64,000 bases of DNA from assembly GCF_005222485.1 (NCBI RefSeq), contig NZ_CP029078.1:5793501-5857500 (forward strand), in the 5' to 3' direction. The stretch comes from Streptomyces griseoviridis. Lineage in GTDB: Bacteria > Actinomycetota > Actinomycetes > Streptomycetales > Streptomycetaceae. Shown here piece by piece: positions 27,070 through 35,446 of this stretch. The notes under the pieces were generated by a model that saw only the letters and a program-made list of their open reading frames with translations, did no database searches and was not told where the DNA came from. The translations under genes were made by a program, and so were the position numbers. The first letter of the stretch is position 1. The number at the start of each line of letters is the position of its first letter.

Positions 27070-28785
27070 GTGCGCATAGGACTGCTTACGGAGGGTGGCT
27101 ATCCGTATCTGAGCGGTGAGACAAGGCTCTGGTGCGACCGGCTCGTGCGCGGGCTCGGGCAGCACGAGTTCGAGATCTACGCGCTCAGCCGCACCGAACG
27201 CCAGGAGGACGAGGGCTGGCTCCCGCTGCCGCCCCAGGTCGACCGCGTGCGCACCGCCCCGCTGTGGACCACCGAGGCCGCCACCGACGGCCGCACCCCC
27301 TACGGCCGCCGCGCGCGCCGCCGGTTCGCCGACTGCTACGGCGACCTGGCCGCCACCCTGTGCGCGGGCGGTGTCGGCGACCCGGCCACCACTTCGACGG
27401 AGGGCTCCGCCCTTGAGGCGGACCGTTTCGGCAACGCTCTGTACGCGCTCGCCGAACTCGCCCGCGTCGAAGGCGGCCTGCCGACCGCCCTCCGCTCCGA
27501 GACCGCCGTACGCGCCCTGGAACGCGCCTGTCGTGCGCCCGGCGCCCGGCGCGCGGCCCGCGAGGCCCGCGTCCCCGACCTCCTCGCCGTCGCCGCCCAC
27601 CTCGAACGCGCCCTGCGCCCCCTCTCCCTCGACTGGTACGAGGACGACGCCCTCGGCGCCGTAGACCTGTGCCACGCGGCCTCCGGCGGCGCCGCCGCCC
27701 TGCCGGGACTCCTCGCCCGGCACTTCTTCGGCGTGCCCCTGCTGGTCACCGAGTACGGGGTCAGGCTGCGCGCCCACTACCTCGCCGCCCCCGACGCCCC
27801 GCCCGCCGTACGGGCGCTGCTCGCCGCCTTCCACGGCCGCCTCGCCGCCGAGACCTACGGCAGGGCCGCCGCCGTCACGCCCGGCAACGCGCACGCCCGC
27901 CGCTGGCAGGAACGCTGCGGCGCCGACCGTGCCAAGCTGCGCACCGTCCACCCCGGCATGGACGCCGCGCCCTTCACCGAGATCGGCGAGGCCCCGGAGT
28001 GCGCCGACCCCGGCACCGTCGTCTGGGTCGGCCGCGTCGAGCCCGCCAAGGACCTCGTCTGTCTGCTGCACGCCTTCGCCGAGGTGCGCGCGGCGGAGCC
28101 CGGCACCCGGCTGCGGATCGTCGGCACGCCGGCCGGCGCGGAGGGCGCCGCCTACCTCGGCCACTGCCGGGCACTCGCCGCGCAGCTCTTTCCCGACGAG
28201 GCCGAGGGGCCGCACACCGTCGGCGACAACCCCGTCTCCTTCGAGGAGGTCGGCGGCCCGGAGCTCCCGACGCTCGCCGACGCCTACGGCTCGGGCGCGG
28301 TCACCGTCCTCTCCAGCGTGGTCGAGGGCTTCCCCGCCGGTCTCGTGGAGGCCATGTTCTGCGCGCGGGCGACCGTCTCCACGGACGTCGGCGCGGTCGT
28401 CGAGGTCATCGGCGGGACCGGTCTCGTCGTACCGCCGCGCAACCCCAGGGCGCTCGCGGAGGCGTGCGTGGCGCTGCTGCGCGACCCCGCGCGCCGTGCG
28501 CGACTCGGCGCCGCCGCGCGCGCCCGAGCGCTCGAACTGTTCACCGTCGAGCAGAACACCACCGCGTTCCACGACCTCTATCTGGAGATCGTCTCGCACA
28601 CGCCGGTGCGGCGGCTCGTCCTCGACGGCGCCGGTGAGCCCGTGCCGTTCGCGGCTCCCGCCGAGTCCCACATCCCCGGCCGCTGGGCGGGGCCGGCACC
28701 TCGCGCGGTGCCGCGCGGCGGGCCCAGCTGGGCGACGGGCACGACACGTACGGCCGGCGGCTTTCCGGCCGCGGAGGGGGCGTGA
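27070..28785 (+). CDS. GT4 glycosyltransferase with DUF3492 (PelF-like)
   Basis: 571 residues. N-terminal DUF3492 region starts MRIGLLTEGGYPYLSGE, the signature of PelF-type transferases, and includes LVTEYGVRLRAHY; the C-terminal GT-B half has WVGRVEPAKDLVCLLHAF and EGFPAGLVEAMFCARATVS with the E-x7-E donor site, then TGLVVPPRNP. PelF uses UDP-sugars to build a cationic exopolysaccharide in Pseudomonas; here the product is unknown. A Gly/Pro-rich tail of about 45 residues follows. GTG 27070 has GGGGGT upstream. The stop overlaps the next ATG by 4 bp, and the epimerase and spherulin-like genes follow in the same operon. Confidence 0.87.
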   Translation: MRIGLLTEGGYPYLSGETRLWCDRLVRGLGQHEFEIYALSRTERQEDEGWLPLPPQVDRVRTAPLWTTEAATDGRTPYGRRARRRFADCYGDLAATLCAGGVGDPATTSTEGSALEADRFGNALYALAELARVEGGLPTALRSETAVRALERACRAPGARRAAREARVPDLLAVAAHLERALRPLSLDWYEDDALGAVDLCHAASGGAAALPGLLARHFFGVPLLVTEYGVRLRAHYLAAPDAPPAVRALLAAFHGRLAAETYGRAAAVTPGNAHARRWQERCGADRAKLRTVHPGMDAAPFTEIGEAPECADPGTVVWVGRVEPAKDLVCLLHAFAEVRAAEPGTRLRIVGTPAGAEGAAYLGHCRALAAQLFPDEAEGPHTVGDNPVSFEEVGGPELPTLADAYGSGAVTVLSSVVEGFPAGLVEAMFCARATVSTDVGAVVEVIGGTGLVVPPRNPRALAEACVALLRDPARRARLGAAARARALELFTVEQNTTAFHDLYLEIVSHTPVRRLVLDGAGEPVPFAAPAESHIPGRWAGPAPRAVPRGGPSWATGTTRTAGGFPAAEGA

Positions 28786-30614
28786 TGAACGGCTTCGGCG
28801 GCAGCCGCCTCGACGGCGCGGAGCCGGACGGCCCCAGTGATCTGGACCGACCCGGAACACCGGCCAGCCCCGGGGCCTGGGACGAGCGGTCACGGGGGTG
28901 GCTGGACGCTGAGCGGGCTGTCGACCCGGCTGGGGAGCGGATGGTTGCTTCGGCGGGGGAGTGGACGGCTGCTCCGGCTGGGGAGCGGACGGTTGCATCG
29001 GCGGCGGAGCGCGCGGTTGCGTCTGCCGGGGAGTGGGCGGTTGCCCCGGCGGGGGAGCCGTGGGCCTCTCCGGCCGACGAGCCTCGGATTTCGTCGTCCG
29101 GTGAGCGGGCCACCGCGGCTGGAGTGAACGGTCCTGCTGAGGGGACGGGGGGTGCGGCGTGGGGCGCTGAGGCGCCTGGGGGCGTCGGGGTGCCTGTGCG
29201 TGGGGTCCGCGGGGCTGATGTGCTGCCTGGGGACGCTCAGGCGCTTGGGGGCGCCGACGCTCTCGATCATGACCATGACCATGACCATGACCATGGCCGT
29301 GACCATGATCCCGGTGCCTACCTTGGTGCGGCTGCCGGCGCCGGTCCTGGTTCCGGTGCGGCTCCTGATCCCGGTCCCGGTCCCGTCGGCGTGCCCGGTG
29401 CCGGCGCACCCGGTGCCGGCGTCCCCGGTGTCGGGGTGCGGCTCGGGCGGGAGACGGGGGTCGGTGCGCGCCGGGGACGTCCCGACGCCCCGCCCGTCCG
29501 GCGCCGTCCCGCGCCCCGCCGCGCCGCCGACCCCGTCAAGGCGCTGATGCACCGCCACCGCCGCCTGTGCGAACGCGCCGTCGACCCCCTGGAGATCGCG
29601 GCCGGCCTGGAGGCGCACGGCGTCACCGACCGCACCGCCACCCGCTTCCGGCACCGGGACGTCTTCTCCCTCGCCGAGGAGATGTACGCCCGCGCCCCAC
29701 GGGAGACCTGGACGCCCCCGCCCCCGAAGCCCCCGCCGCCCACCCCGGCCCGCACCGGCTGGGCCCTGCGCTCCCTCCTCCCCGGCCTGCTCTGTGCGGC
29801 GACCGTCACCGGCCTGCGCCTCACCGACGGCCACGCCCGCCTCGCCATCGCCGCCGGCGGCGTCCTCGCCGTCACCCTCGGCCTGCGCGCGGCCCTCGCG
29901 CACGGCCCCCTCGCCCCGGACCCCCGCGCCACGGCACTCCCGCGCCAACCCGGCGTCCATGCCTGGACGTTGTGGCTCCTCGCCTACGCCCTCCTCGGCG
30001 ACGGACTCCTCGACACGGTCGTCTCCGGCGGCCCCGACACCCTCCCCGACGGCACCACCGACGGTCCCTGGCCCCTCGCCGCCGCCCCCGTCCTGGCGCT
30101 CGCCCTGTCCTGCGCACCGGCCGCCTGGTGCGCCCACCTCCTCTCCGCCCGCGCCCGGCGCCGCCTCACCACGAGCCGCGGCCTCGCCGAGTTCACCACC
30201 TCCGTACGCCCCCTGCTGTTCGCCTCCCTCGCCCTGTACCTGGGCGCCCTCGCCGCCCTGGTGACCGTCTCCGGCGCCGTCCTCGGTGAACCCGCGCACC
30301 TCGCGCAGGCCCTCACCCTCGGCTCCCTCCTCTTCCTCGCCCGCCTCCTCGTCGTCCACGGCGCCACCCGCGCCCCCACGCTCGCCCTCACCTGCGCCGC
30401 GACGGCCCAGGCAGGCGCCCTGGCCGCGCTGTTCGGCGGCCGGCTGCCCGGCTGCGCCTTCCTCGCCACCCCCGTGGAGACGGTCTTCACCGCCTGGGGA
30501 CCGGGCAGCGTGCCGTCCGTCGTCTGCGCGGCGGCGGCCCTGCCCCTGCTGCTCCTCGCGACCCGCACGCTCACCCGGGCCTCGGCCCACGCCCCCGCGG
30601 ACCCGCCGTGCTGA
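28782..30614 (+). CDS. Multi-pass membrane protein with long disordered N-terminus
   Basis: 610 residues; family not recognised. Residues 1-230 are low complexity: degenerate units like PAGERTVASAAERAVASAG (about seven copies), then a DHDHDHDHDHGRDHD run at 162-176 and GPGSGAAPDPGPGP stretches. Residues 245-300 form a conserved-looking soluble segment (HRRLCERAVDPLEIAAGLEAHGVTDRTATRF). From about 325 there are roughly eight hydrophobic spans. Because it is wedged between a PelF-like transferase and an epimerase, a PelG-like export role is possible, but I see no PelG motif. The first of two adjacent ATGs overlaps the upstream stop. Confidence 0.8.
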   Translation: MMNGFGGSRLDGAEPDGPSDLDRPGTPASPGAWDERSRGWLDAERAVDPAGERMVASAGEWTAAPAGERTVASAAERAVASAGEWAVAPAGEPWASPADEPRISSSGERATAAGVNGPAEGTGGAAWGAEAPGGVGVPVRGVRGADVLPGDAQALGGADALDHDHDHDHDHGRDHDPGAYLGAAAGAGPGSGAAPDPGPGPVGVPGAGAPGAGVPGVGVRLGRETGVGARRGRPDAPPVRRRPAPRRAADPVKALMHRHRRLCERAVDPLEIAAGLEAHGVTDRTATRFRHRDVFSLAEEMYARAPRETWTPPPPKPPPPTPARTGWALRSLLPGLLCAATVTGLRLTDGHARLAIAAGGVLAVTLGLRAALAHGPLAPDPRATALPRQPGVHAWTLWLLAYALLGDGLLDTVVSGGPDTLPDGTTDGPWPLAAAPVLALALSCAPAAWCAHLLSARARRRLTTSRGLAEFTTSVRPLLFASLALYLGALAALVTVSGAVLGEPAHLAQALTLGSLLFLARLLVVHGATRAPTLALTCAATAQAGALAALFGGRLPGCAFLATPVETVFTAWGPGSVPSVVCAAAALPLLLLATRTLTRASAHAPADPPC

Positions 30615-30700
30615 CGCGGCGCCCCCACCCCACCCCGTCGCCGGCCCCTGGCACCCGCGCCTTCGGCGGCCGCACCGCTCTCTTCGAAGGAGAACCCCAG

Positions 30701-30748
30701 ATGATCACCTCCCGACCCGAGCACTCGGCCCCGGGAGTCGCGCGATGA
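30701..30748 (+). CDS. 15-codon coupling ORF before the epimerase gene
   Basis: MITSRPEHSAPGVAR, preceded by the excellent ribosome-binding site GAAGGAG at 7 nt. Its TGA overlaps the epimerase ATG (ATGA). It may be a translational-coupling leader or the remnant of a lost gene; a functional peptide is not implied. Confidence 0.5.
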   Translation: MITSRPEHSAPGVAR

Positions 30749-31707
30749 GAGTCCTGCTGATCGGAGCCAACGGCTACCTCGGCCGTTTCGTCGCCGACCG
30801 CCTGCTCGCCGACCCGGCCGTCCAGCTCACCGCACTCGGCCGCGGCGACGACGCCGACGTCCGCTTCGACCTCGCCTCCGGCAGCCCAGGCGCCCTCACC
30901 CGGTTCCTGGACGCCGTCCACCCGGGCGTCGTCGTCAACTGCGCCGGCGCCACCCGGGGCGGCGCCCGCGACCTCACCCGCCACAACACCGTCGCCGTCG
31001 CCACCGTCTGCGAGGCGCTGCGGCGCAGCGGCTGCGGCGCCCGGCTCGTGCAGATCGGCTGCGGCGCCGAGTACGGGCCGAGCCAGCCGGGCTCCTCCAC
31101 CGCCGAGGACGCCGTGCCGCGCCCCGGCGGCCCGTACGGCGTCAGCAAACTCGCCGCCACCGAACTCGTCCTCGGCTCCGGGCTCGACGCCGTCGTCCTG
31201 CGGGTCTTCTCCCCGGCCGGACCCGGCACCCCCGCCGGCTCACCGCTCGGCCGGCTCGCCGAGGCGATGCGGCGCGCGATGCAGTCGGGCGACGGCGAAC
31301 TGAAACTCGCCGGCCTCGGCGTCCAGCGCGACTTCGTCGACGTCCGCGACGTCGCCCGCGCGGTGCACGCCGCCTCGCTCTCCGCCGCCCAGGGCGTCAT
31401 CAACATCGGCTCAGGGCGGGCCGTCCGGCTGCGCGACGCCGCCGCCATGCTCGCCCGCGTCGCCGGATACGGCGGCGCCCTCCATGAACTCGACGGCCCG
31501 CCGGGACCGCTGCGCGCCTCCATCGGACACCCGCGCGGCGAGGGCGAGCACGGTCTCGCGCCGGTCGCGTACCCGTACCCCGACGGCTGCGGCACTTGGC
31601 AGCAGGCCGACGTCCGCACCGCCCGCGACCGGCTCGGCTGGCGCCCCCGGATCAACCTGGAGGAGTCCCTCGCCGACATCTGGATGGAGGCGGCATGCCG
31701 CATCTGA
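30745..31707 (+). CDS. NAD-dependent epimerase/dehydratase (extended SDR)
   Basis: 320 residues. Rossmann start LLIGANGYLGRFVADRL (GxxGYLG), catalytic YxxxK in GPYGVSKLAATE, and an extended-SDR C-terminal half (DFVDVRDVARAVHAA, GVINIGSG). Family members interconvert nucleotide sugars such as UDP-Glc/UDP-Gal, or act as dehydratases or reductases. In this operon it would prepare the sugar donor for the GT4 enzyme (inference). The N-terminus is short for a UDP-galactose epimerase, and the usual NAD-ribose loop is abbreviated (DVRFDLASG). ATG 30745 has CGGGAG upstream and overlaps the stop of the 15-codon ORF. Confidence 0.88.
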   Translation: MRVLLIGANGYLGRFVADRLLADPAVQLTALGRGDDADVRFDLASGSPGALTRFLDAVHPGVVVNCAGATRGGARDLTRHNTVAVATVCEALRRSGCGARLVQIGCGAEYGPSQPGSSTAEDAVPRPGGPYGVSKLAATELVLGSGLDAVVLRVFSPAGPGTPAGSPLGRLAEAMRRAMQSGDGELKLAGLGVQRDFVDVRDVARAVHAASLSAAQGVINIGSGRAVRLRDAAAMLARVAGYGGALHELDGPPGPLRASIGHPRGEGEHGLAPVAYPYPDGCGTWQQADVRTARDRLGWRPRINLEESLADIWMEAACRI

Positions 31708-32429
31708 CCAGCGCCCGCACCGGCCTCCGCACCGGCATCGGCGTGCCCGGCTACGCGCACCCCCTGGTCGCCCCCACCGAATGGGGCGAACTCACCCGCC
31801 CAGGCACCCCCTTGCACTGGGTCGTCCTCAACGTCGCCGACGGCCCCGGCGCCCGCCCCGACCCGCACTGCCTGGCGGCGGCCGGGCGGCTGCGCAACGC
31901 GGGCGTGCGGGTCCTCGGCCACCTCGACACCGTCCACGGCGCCCGCACCTTCGGCGAGCTGATCTCCGAGGCCCACCGGTACGCCGACTGGTACCGGGTC
32001 GACGGCTTCCTCCTGGACCGCTGCCCGACCGACCGGGCGTGGCTCCCGGAGATCCGCCGCACGGTCGCCGCGCTGCGCACGCTGGGCGACGGCGCGCACA
32101 TCGTCCTCGGCCACGGCAGCCACCCCTACCCCGGCTACGCCGAGAACGCCGACCAACTGGTCACCTTCGTCGGCCCGTGGAGCGACTACCGCTGGTCGCA
32201 GGCCGACGAGTGGACGGCCGACCATCCGCCCGAGCGCTTCTGCCACTTCGTCCACGGGGTGCCCCGCGGCCACCTCGACGAGGCGCTGCGCATCGCCCGC
32301 TGGCAGGGCGCGGCCACCCTCTACTTCACCGACCGGACCGCGCGCGAAGGGCACCTCGACCCCTGGGAGACCATGCCCGGCCACTGGGACGAGTTCGTCT
32401 CGCGGATCGGAACAGGTGTCTCGGAATGA
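31695..32429 (+). CDS. Spherulin-4-like (GH135-related) protein
   Basis: 244 residues. Matches the spherulation-specific family 4, a TIM-barrel family that includes fungal Sph3 endo-galactosaminidase (GH135): IGVPGYAHPL, HWVVLNVADGPG, VLGHLDTVHG and YADWYRVDGFLLDR. In Sph3 the corresponding strand ends Asp-Glu, both needed for activity; here it reads LDR, so the Glu is replaced by Arg and hydrolysis may be lost or altered. No signal peptide, so the protein appears cytoplasmic, which is odd for a secreted-polysaccharide hydrolase. Overlaps the epimerase gene by 13 bp; GGAGG precedes the ATG. Confidence 0.82.
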   Translation: MPHLTSARTGLRTGIGVPGYAHPLVAPTEWGELTRPGTPLHWVVLNVADGPGARPDPHCLAAAGRLRNAGVRVLGHLDTVHGARTFGELISEAHRYADWYRVDGFLLDRCPTDRAWLPEIRRTVAALRTLGDGAHIVLGHGSHPYPGYAENADQLVTFVGPWSDYRWSQADEWTADHPPERFCHFVHGVPRGHLDEALRIARWQGAATLYFTDRTAREGHLDPWETMPGHWDEFVSRIGTGVSE

Positions 32430-32492
32430 CGCGGGGCGTGGCAGTGTTACACGGAGAACAACTGTAGTGATTGACCGATCAACGGAGTCCCC

Positions 32493-33671
32493 GTGTCGCT
32501 GCCACCCCTGGTCGAGCCGGCTGCCGAGCTCACCGTAGACGAGGTCCGCAGGTACTCCCGCCACCTGATCATCCCCGACGTCGGGATGGACGGGCAGAAG
32601 CGGCTGAAGAACGCCAAGGTGCTCTGTGTGGGCGCCGGCGGTCTCGGTTCGCCCGCGCTGATGTACCTGGCCGCCGCGGGTGTCGGCACGCTCGGCATCG
32701 TCGAGTTCGACGAGGTCGACGAGTCGAACCTCCAGCGGCAGATCATCCACAGCCAGTCCGACATCGGCCGCTCCAAGGCCGAGTCCGCGCGGGACAGCGT
32801 CAAGGGCATCAACCCGTACGTGAACGTGATCCTTCACGAGGAACGGCTCGAGGCCGAGAACGTGATGGACATCTTCAGCCAGTACGACCTGATCGTCGAC
32901 GGCACGGACAACTTCGCGACCCGCTACCTGGTCAACGACGCGGCCGTGCTGCTCAACAAGCCGTACGTGTGGGGCTCGATCTACCGCTTCGACGGCCAGG
33001 CCTCGGTCTTCTGGTCCGAGCACGGCCCCTGCTACCGCTGCCTCTACCCCGAGCCCCCGCCCCCCGGCATGGTCCCCTCCTGCGCCGAGGGCGGCGTCCT
33101 GGGCGTGCTGTGCGCGTCCATCGGCTCCATCCAGGTCACCGAGGCGATCAAGGTCCTCACCGGCGTCGGTGACCCGCTGGTCGGCCGGCTGATGATCTAC
33201 GACGCCCTGGAGATGCAGTACCGCCAGGTCAAGGTCCGCAAGGACCCGAACTGCGCGGTCTGCGGCGACAACCCGACCGTCACCGAGCTGATCGACTACG
33301 AGGCCTTCTGCGGTGTCGTCTCCGAGGAGGCCCAGGAGGCGGCGGCTGGTTCGACGATCACTCCCAAGCAGCTCAAGGAGTGGATCGACGACGGCGAGAA
33401 CATCGAGATCATCGATGTCCGCGAGGTCAACGAGTACGAGATCGTCTCGATCCCCGGCGCCAAGCTGATCCCGAAGAACGAGTTCCTCATGGGCACCGCC
33501 CTCGAGAGCCTTCCGCAGGACAAGAAGATCGTCCTGCACTGCAAGACGGGTGTCCGCAGTGCGGAAGTCCTCGCGGTCCTGAAGTCCGCGGGCTTCTCCG
33601 ACGCCGTGCACGTCGGCGGCGGCGTGATCGGCTGGGTCAACCAGATCGAGCCGGACAAGCCGGTCTACTGA
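32493..33671 (+). CDS. moeZ: Adenylyltransferase/sulfurtransferase MoeZ
   Basis: 392 residues. E1-like half: GAGGLGSPALMYLAAAG (ATP binding), DESNLQRQIIH, DGTDNFATRYLVND, and zinc pairs CYRC and CAVC. Rhodanese half from about 275: VREVNEYEIVSIPGA and active-site loop CKTGVRSAE, whose Cys carries persulfide. MoeZ adenylates and then thiocarboxylates small sulfur carriers (MoaD, CysO, ThiS-like), feeding molybdopterin, cysteine, thiamine or thio-metabolite synthesis. CGGAG lies 5 nt before the GTG. It lies 64 bp after the spherulin-like gene but is likely to have its own promoter; TTGACCGATCAA (32472-32483) is a short inverted repeat just upstream. Confidence 0.95.
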   Translation: MSLPPLVEPAAELTVDEVRRYSRHLIIPDVGMDGQKRLKNAKVLCVGAGGLGSPALMYLAAAGVGTLGIVEFDEVDESNLQRQIIHSQSDIGRSKAESARDSVKGINPYVNVILHEERLEAENVMDIFSQYDLIVDGTDNFATRYLVNDAAVLLNKPYVWGSIYRFDGQASVFWSEHGPCYRCLYPEPPPPGMVPSCAEGGVLGVLCASIGSIQVTEAIKVLTGVGDPLVGRLMIYDALEMQYRQVKVRKDPNCAVCGDNPTVTELIDYEAFCGVVSEEAQEAAAGSTITPKQLKEWIDDGENIEIIDVREVNEYEIVSIPGAKLIPKNEFLMGTALESLPQDKKIVLHCKTGVRSAEVLAVLKSAGFSDAVHVGGGVIGWVNQIEPDKPVY

Positions 33672-33706
33672 CCGCCCGCCTTCCTGGCTGACGTCCTTGC
33701 CGTGAC

Positions 33707-33741
33707 GGGGGCTTCGCGCACCACGGGTGCGGGGAGCCCCC
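33707..33741. terminator. Hairpin between moeZ and the S33 peptidase gene
   Basis: Outer stem GGGGGCT/AGCCCCC with an inner CGCACC-ACG-GGTGCG hairpin. Serves convergent genes ending at 33671 (+) and 33749 (-). Confidence 0.7.
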
Positions 33742-33748
33742 GCCGCCG

Positions 33749-35311
33749 TCAGGAGCAGACCTTGCCGTCCTTCGGCACGGTGCCCTTGATCAGATAGGCG
33801 TCGACCGCCGAGTCGACACAGCCGCTCCCGCTGCCGTACGCGCCGTGCCCCTCGCCCTTCCAGGTCAGCATCACCCCGACCCCCTTGCCCAGTGCGTCGG
33901 CCATCTTGCGGGCGCCCTCGTAGGGGGTGGCGGGGTCCCCGGTGTTGCCCACCACGAGGATCGGCGCCGCGCCCGGCGCGCTCACCTCCGGGGTGTCGTA
34001 CTGGCCCGCCACCGGCCAGTCGTGGCACCAGCCGGCCGCGTCCCAGGCGAGGAACGCCCCGAAGACGGGCGAGATCTTCTCGAAGTCCGGCAGCACCTCG
34101 GTCACCTGCGCGGCCGTCGGCCGCTGCCGGTCGTCCAGGCACGATATGACCCGTTGGGAGTGGGTCGCCGTGCCGTAGTGCCCCGACGCGTCACGGTCGT
34201 TGTAGCCGTCGGCCAGCTCCAGCAGCCCGGTACCGTCGCCCCGCTGGGCCGCGGTGAGCGCGCTGGTCAGCGTCGGCCAGCCGGACTTGCTGTACAGCGG
34301 CAGCACGATCCCGGTGATCGCCAGGCTCTGGGTCAGCTCCCGCCCGGACGAGGTGGACAGCGGGGCGGCGTCGATCCGCTTCAGCAGCGCCGCGATCTTC
34401 CGGGTCCCCTCGGCGGGGTCCTGGCCGGTCGACGCGAGGTAGTCGTCCAGCGCCCGCTGGAATCCCCTGGCCTGGTTCTCCGCGTGGCCGATCGTGTCCG
34501 CCGTCGGGTCGACGACCGCGTCCAGGACCAGCCGCCCCACCCGCCGCGGGAACAAGTGGGCGTACACCCCGCCCAGTTCGGTGCCGTAGGAAATGCCGAA
34601 GTAGTGTGTCCGCGCGTCGCCGAGCACCTGCCGCATCAGGTCCAGGTCGCGGGCGCTGTCGGTCGTCGACACGTGCGCCATCAGCTCGCCTGCCGCCTTC
34701 GCGCAGCCCTTGCCGAAGGCGGTCGCGTCCCCGAAGTACGCCTTCTCCTCGGCCGGGGTGTCCGGAGTGACGTCGATGTCCTCCGCCGCCTCGATCTCCC
34801 GGTCGGCGCGGCAGCGCACCCCCTCGCTGCCGCCGACGCCGCGCGGGTCCCAGCTCACCAGGTCGTAGTGCTCGCGGAGCGCGGAGACCGTCGTCGCGTA
34901 GGACGGCATCGTCGAGACCCCCGAGCCGCCGGGGCCGCCGAAGTTGAACAGCAGGGAGCCGATCCGCTTCTTCCCGGTGGCCTCGGCGCGGATCAGGGCC
35001 AGGTCGATCGTCCGGCCCCGCGGCTTCGACCAGTCCAGCGGCGCCTTCAGCGTGGCGCACCGCCATTCGCCGCCCGGGGCGTCCGCCTCCGCGGTGGCCC
35101 CGCACGCGCCCCACCGGAGCCGCTGCCCGGTCAGCGCCGCGGGCAGCGCGGCCGTCGAGTCGGCCGAGCCGCTCGATGACGGCGCCTGCGACCCCGTCCT
35201 CCCGCCGTGGTCGCGGCCGTCGTCACCCGGGCCGGACGAACCGCTGCCGCACCCCGCGACCAGCAGCACGGCGGTGGCGGCGAGCGCGGCCCAGCGCACG
35301 AATCCCCTCAC
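33749..35311 (-). CDS. Secreted lipoprotein peptidase, S33 family (SlpD/E-like)
   Basis: 520 residues. Lipobox LVAGC after a hydrophobic signal, then a Gly/Ser-rich linker. Alpha/beta-hydrolase peptidase motifs: NFGGPGGSG (oxyanion hole), GISYGTELGGVYAHLFP (nucleophile Ser), NTGDPATPY (Asp) and GEGHGAYG (His). Homologues are Streptomyces tripeptidyl/mycelium-associated aminopeptidases. A C-terminal TAP-like domain with paired Cys ends KVCS. GTG 35311 has GGGGGGA upstream. It is a close paralogue of the next gene and follows it on the same strand after 135 bp. Confidence 0.88.
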   Translation of the reverse strand: MRGFVRWAALAATAVLLVAGCGSGSSGPGDDGRDHGGRTGSQAPSSSGSADSTAALPAALTGQRLRWGACGATAEADAPGGEWRCATLKAPLDWSKPRGRTIDLALIRAEATGKKRIGSLLFNFGGPGGSGVSTMPSYATTVSALREHYDLVSWDPRGVGGSEGVRCRADREIEAAEDIDVTPDTPAEEKAYFGDATAFGKGCAKAAGELMAHVSTTDSARDLDLMRQVLGDARTHYFGISYGTELGGVYAHLFPRRVGRLVLDAVVDPTADTIGHAENQARGFQRALDDYLASTGQDPAEGTRKIAALLKRIDAAPLSTSSGRELTQSLAITGIVLPLYSKSGWPTLTSALTAAQRGDGTGLLELADGYNDRDASGHYGTATHSQRVISCLDDRQRPTAAQVTEVLPDFEKISPVFGAFLAWDAAGWCHDWPVAGQYDTPEVSAPGAAPILVVGNTGDPATPYEGARKMADALGKGVGVMLTWKGEGHGAYGSGSGCVDSAVDAYLIKGTVPKDGKVCS

Positions 35312-35398
35312 GTCTGTCCCCCCTCACAAGCCGTCCGCGTCGAGCGGCGCACGGCGGTCAGGCCATGGTATGCGGACCGCGCCGAACCCGTGCGAGCC

Positions 35399-35407
35399 TG
35401 TGGATAA
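35399..35407 (-). promoter_or_regulatory. DnaA-box match
   Basis: TGTGGATAA, reverse complement TTATCCACA, a perfect match to the classical 9-mer. It lies between the two peptidase genes. A single isolated box may be chance. Confidence 0.4.
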
Positions 35408-35446
35408 CCTTCTGACCTGGGGATTTATCCGGTCCGTTGACGGGTC

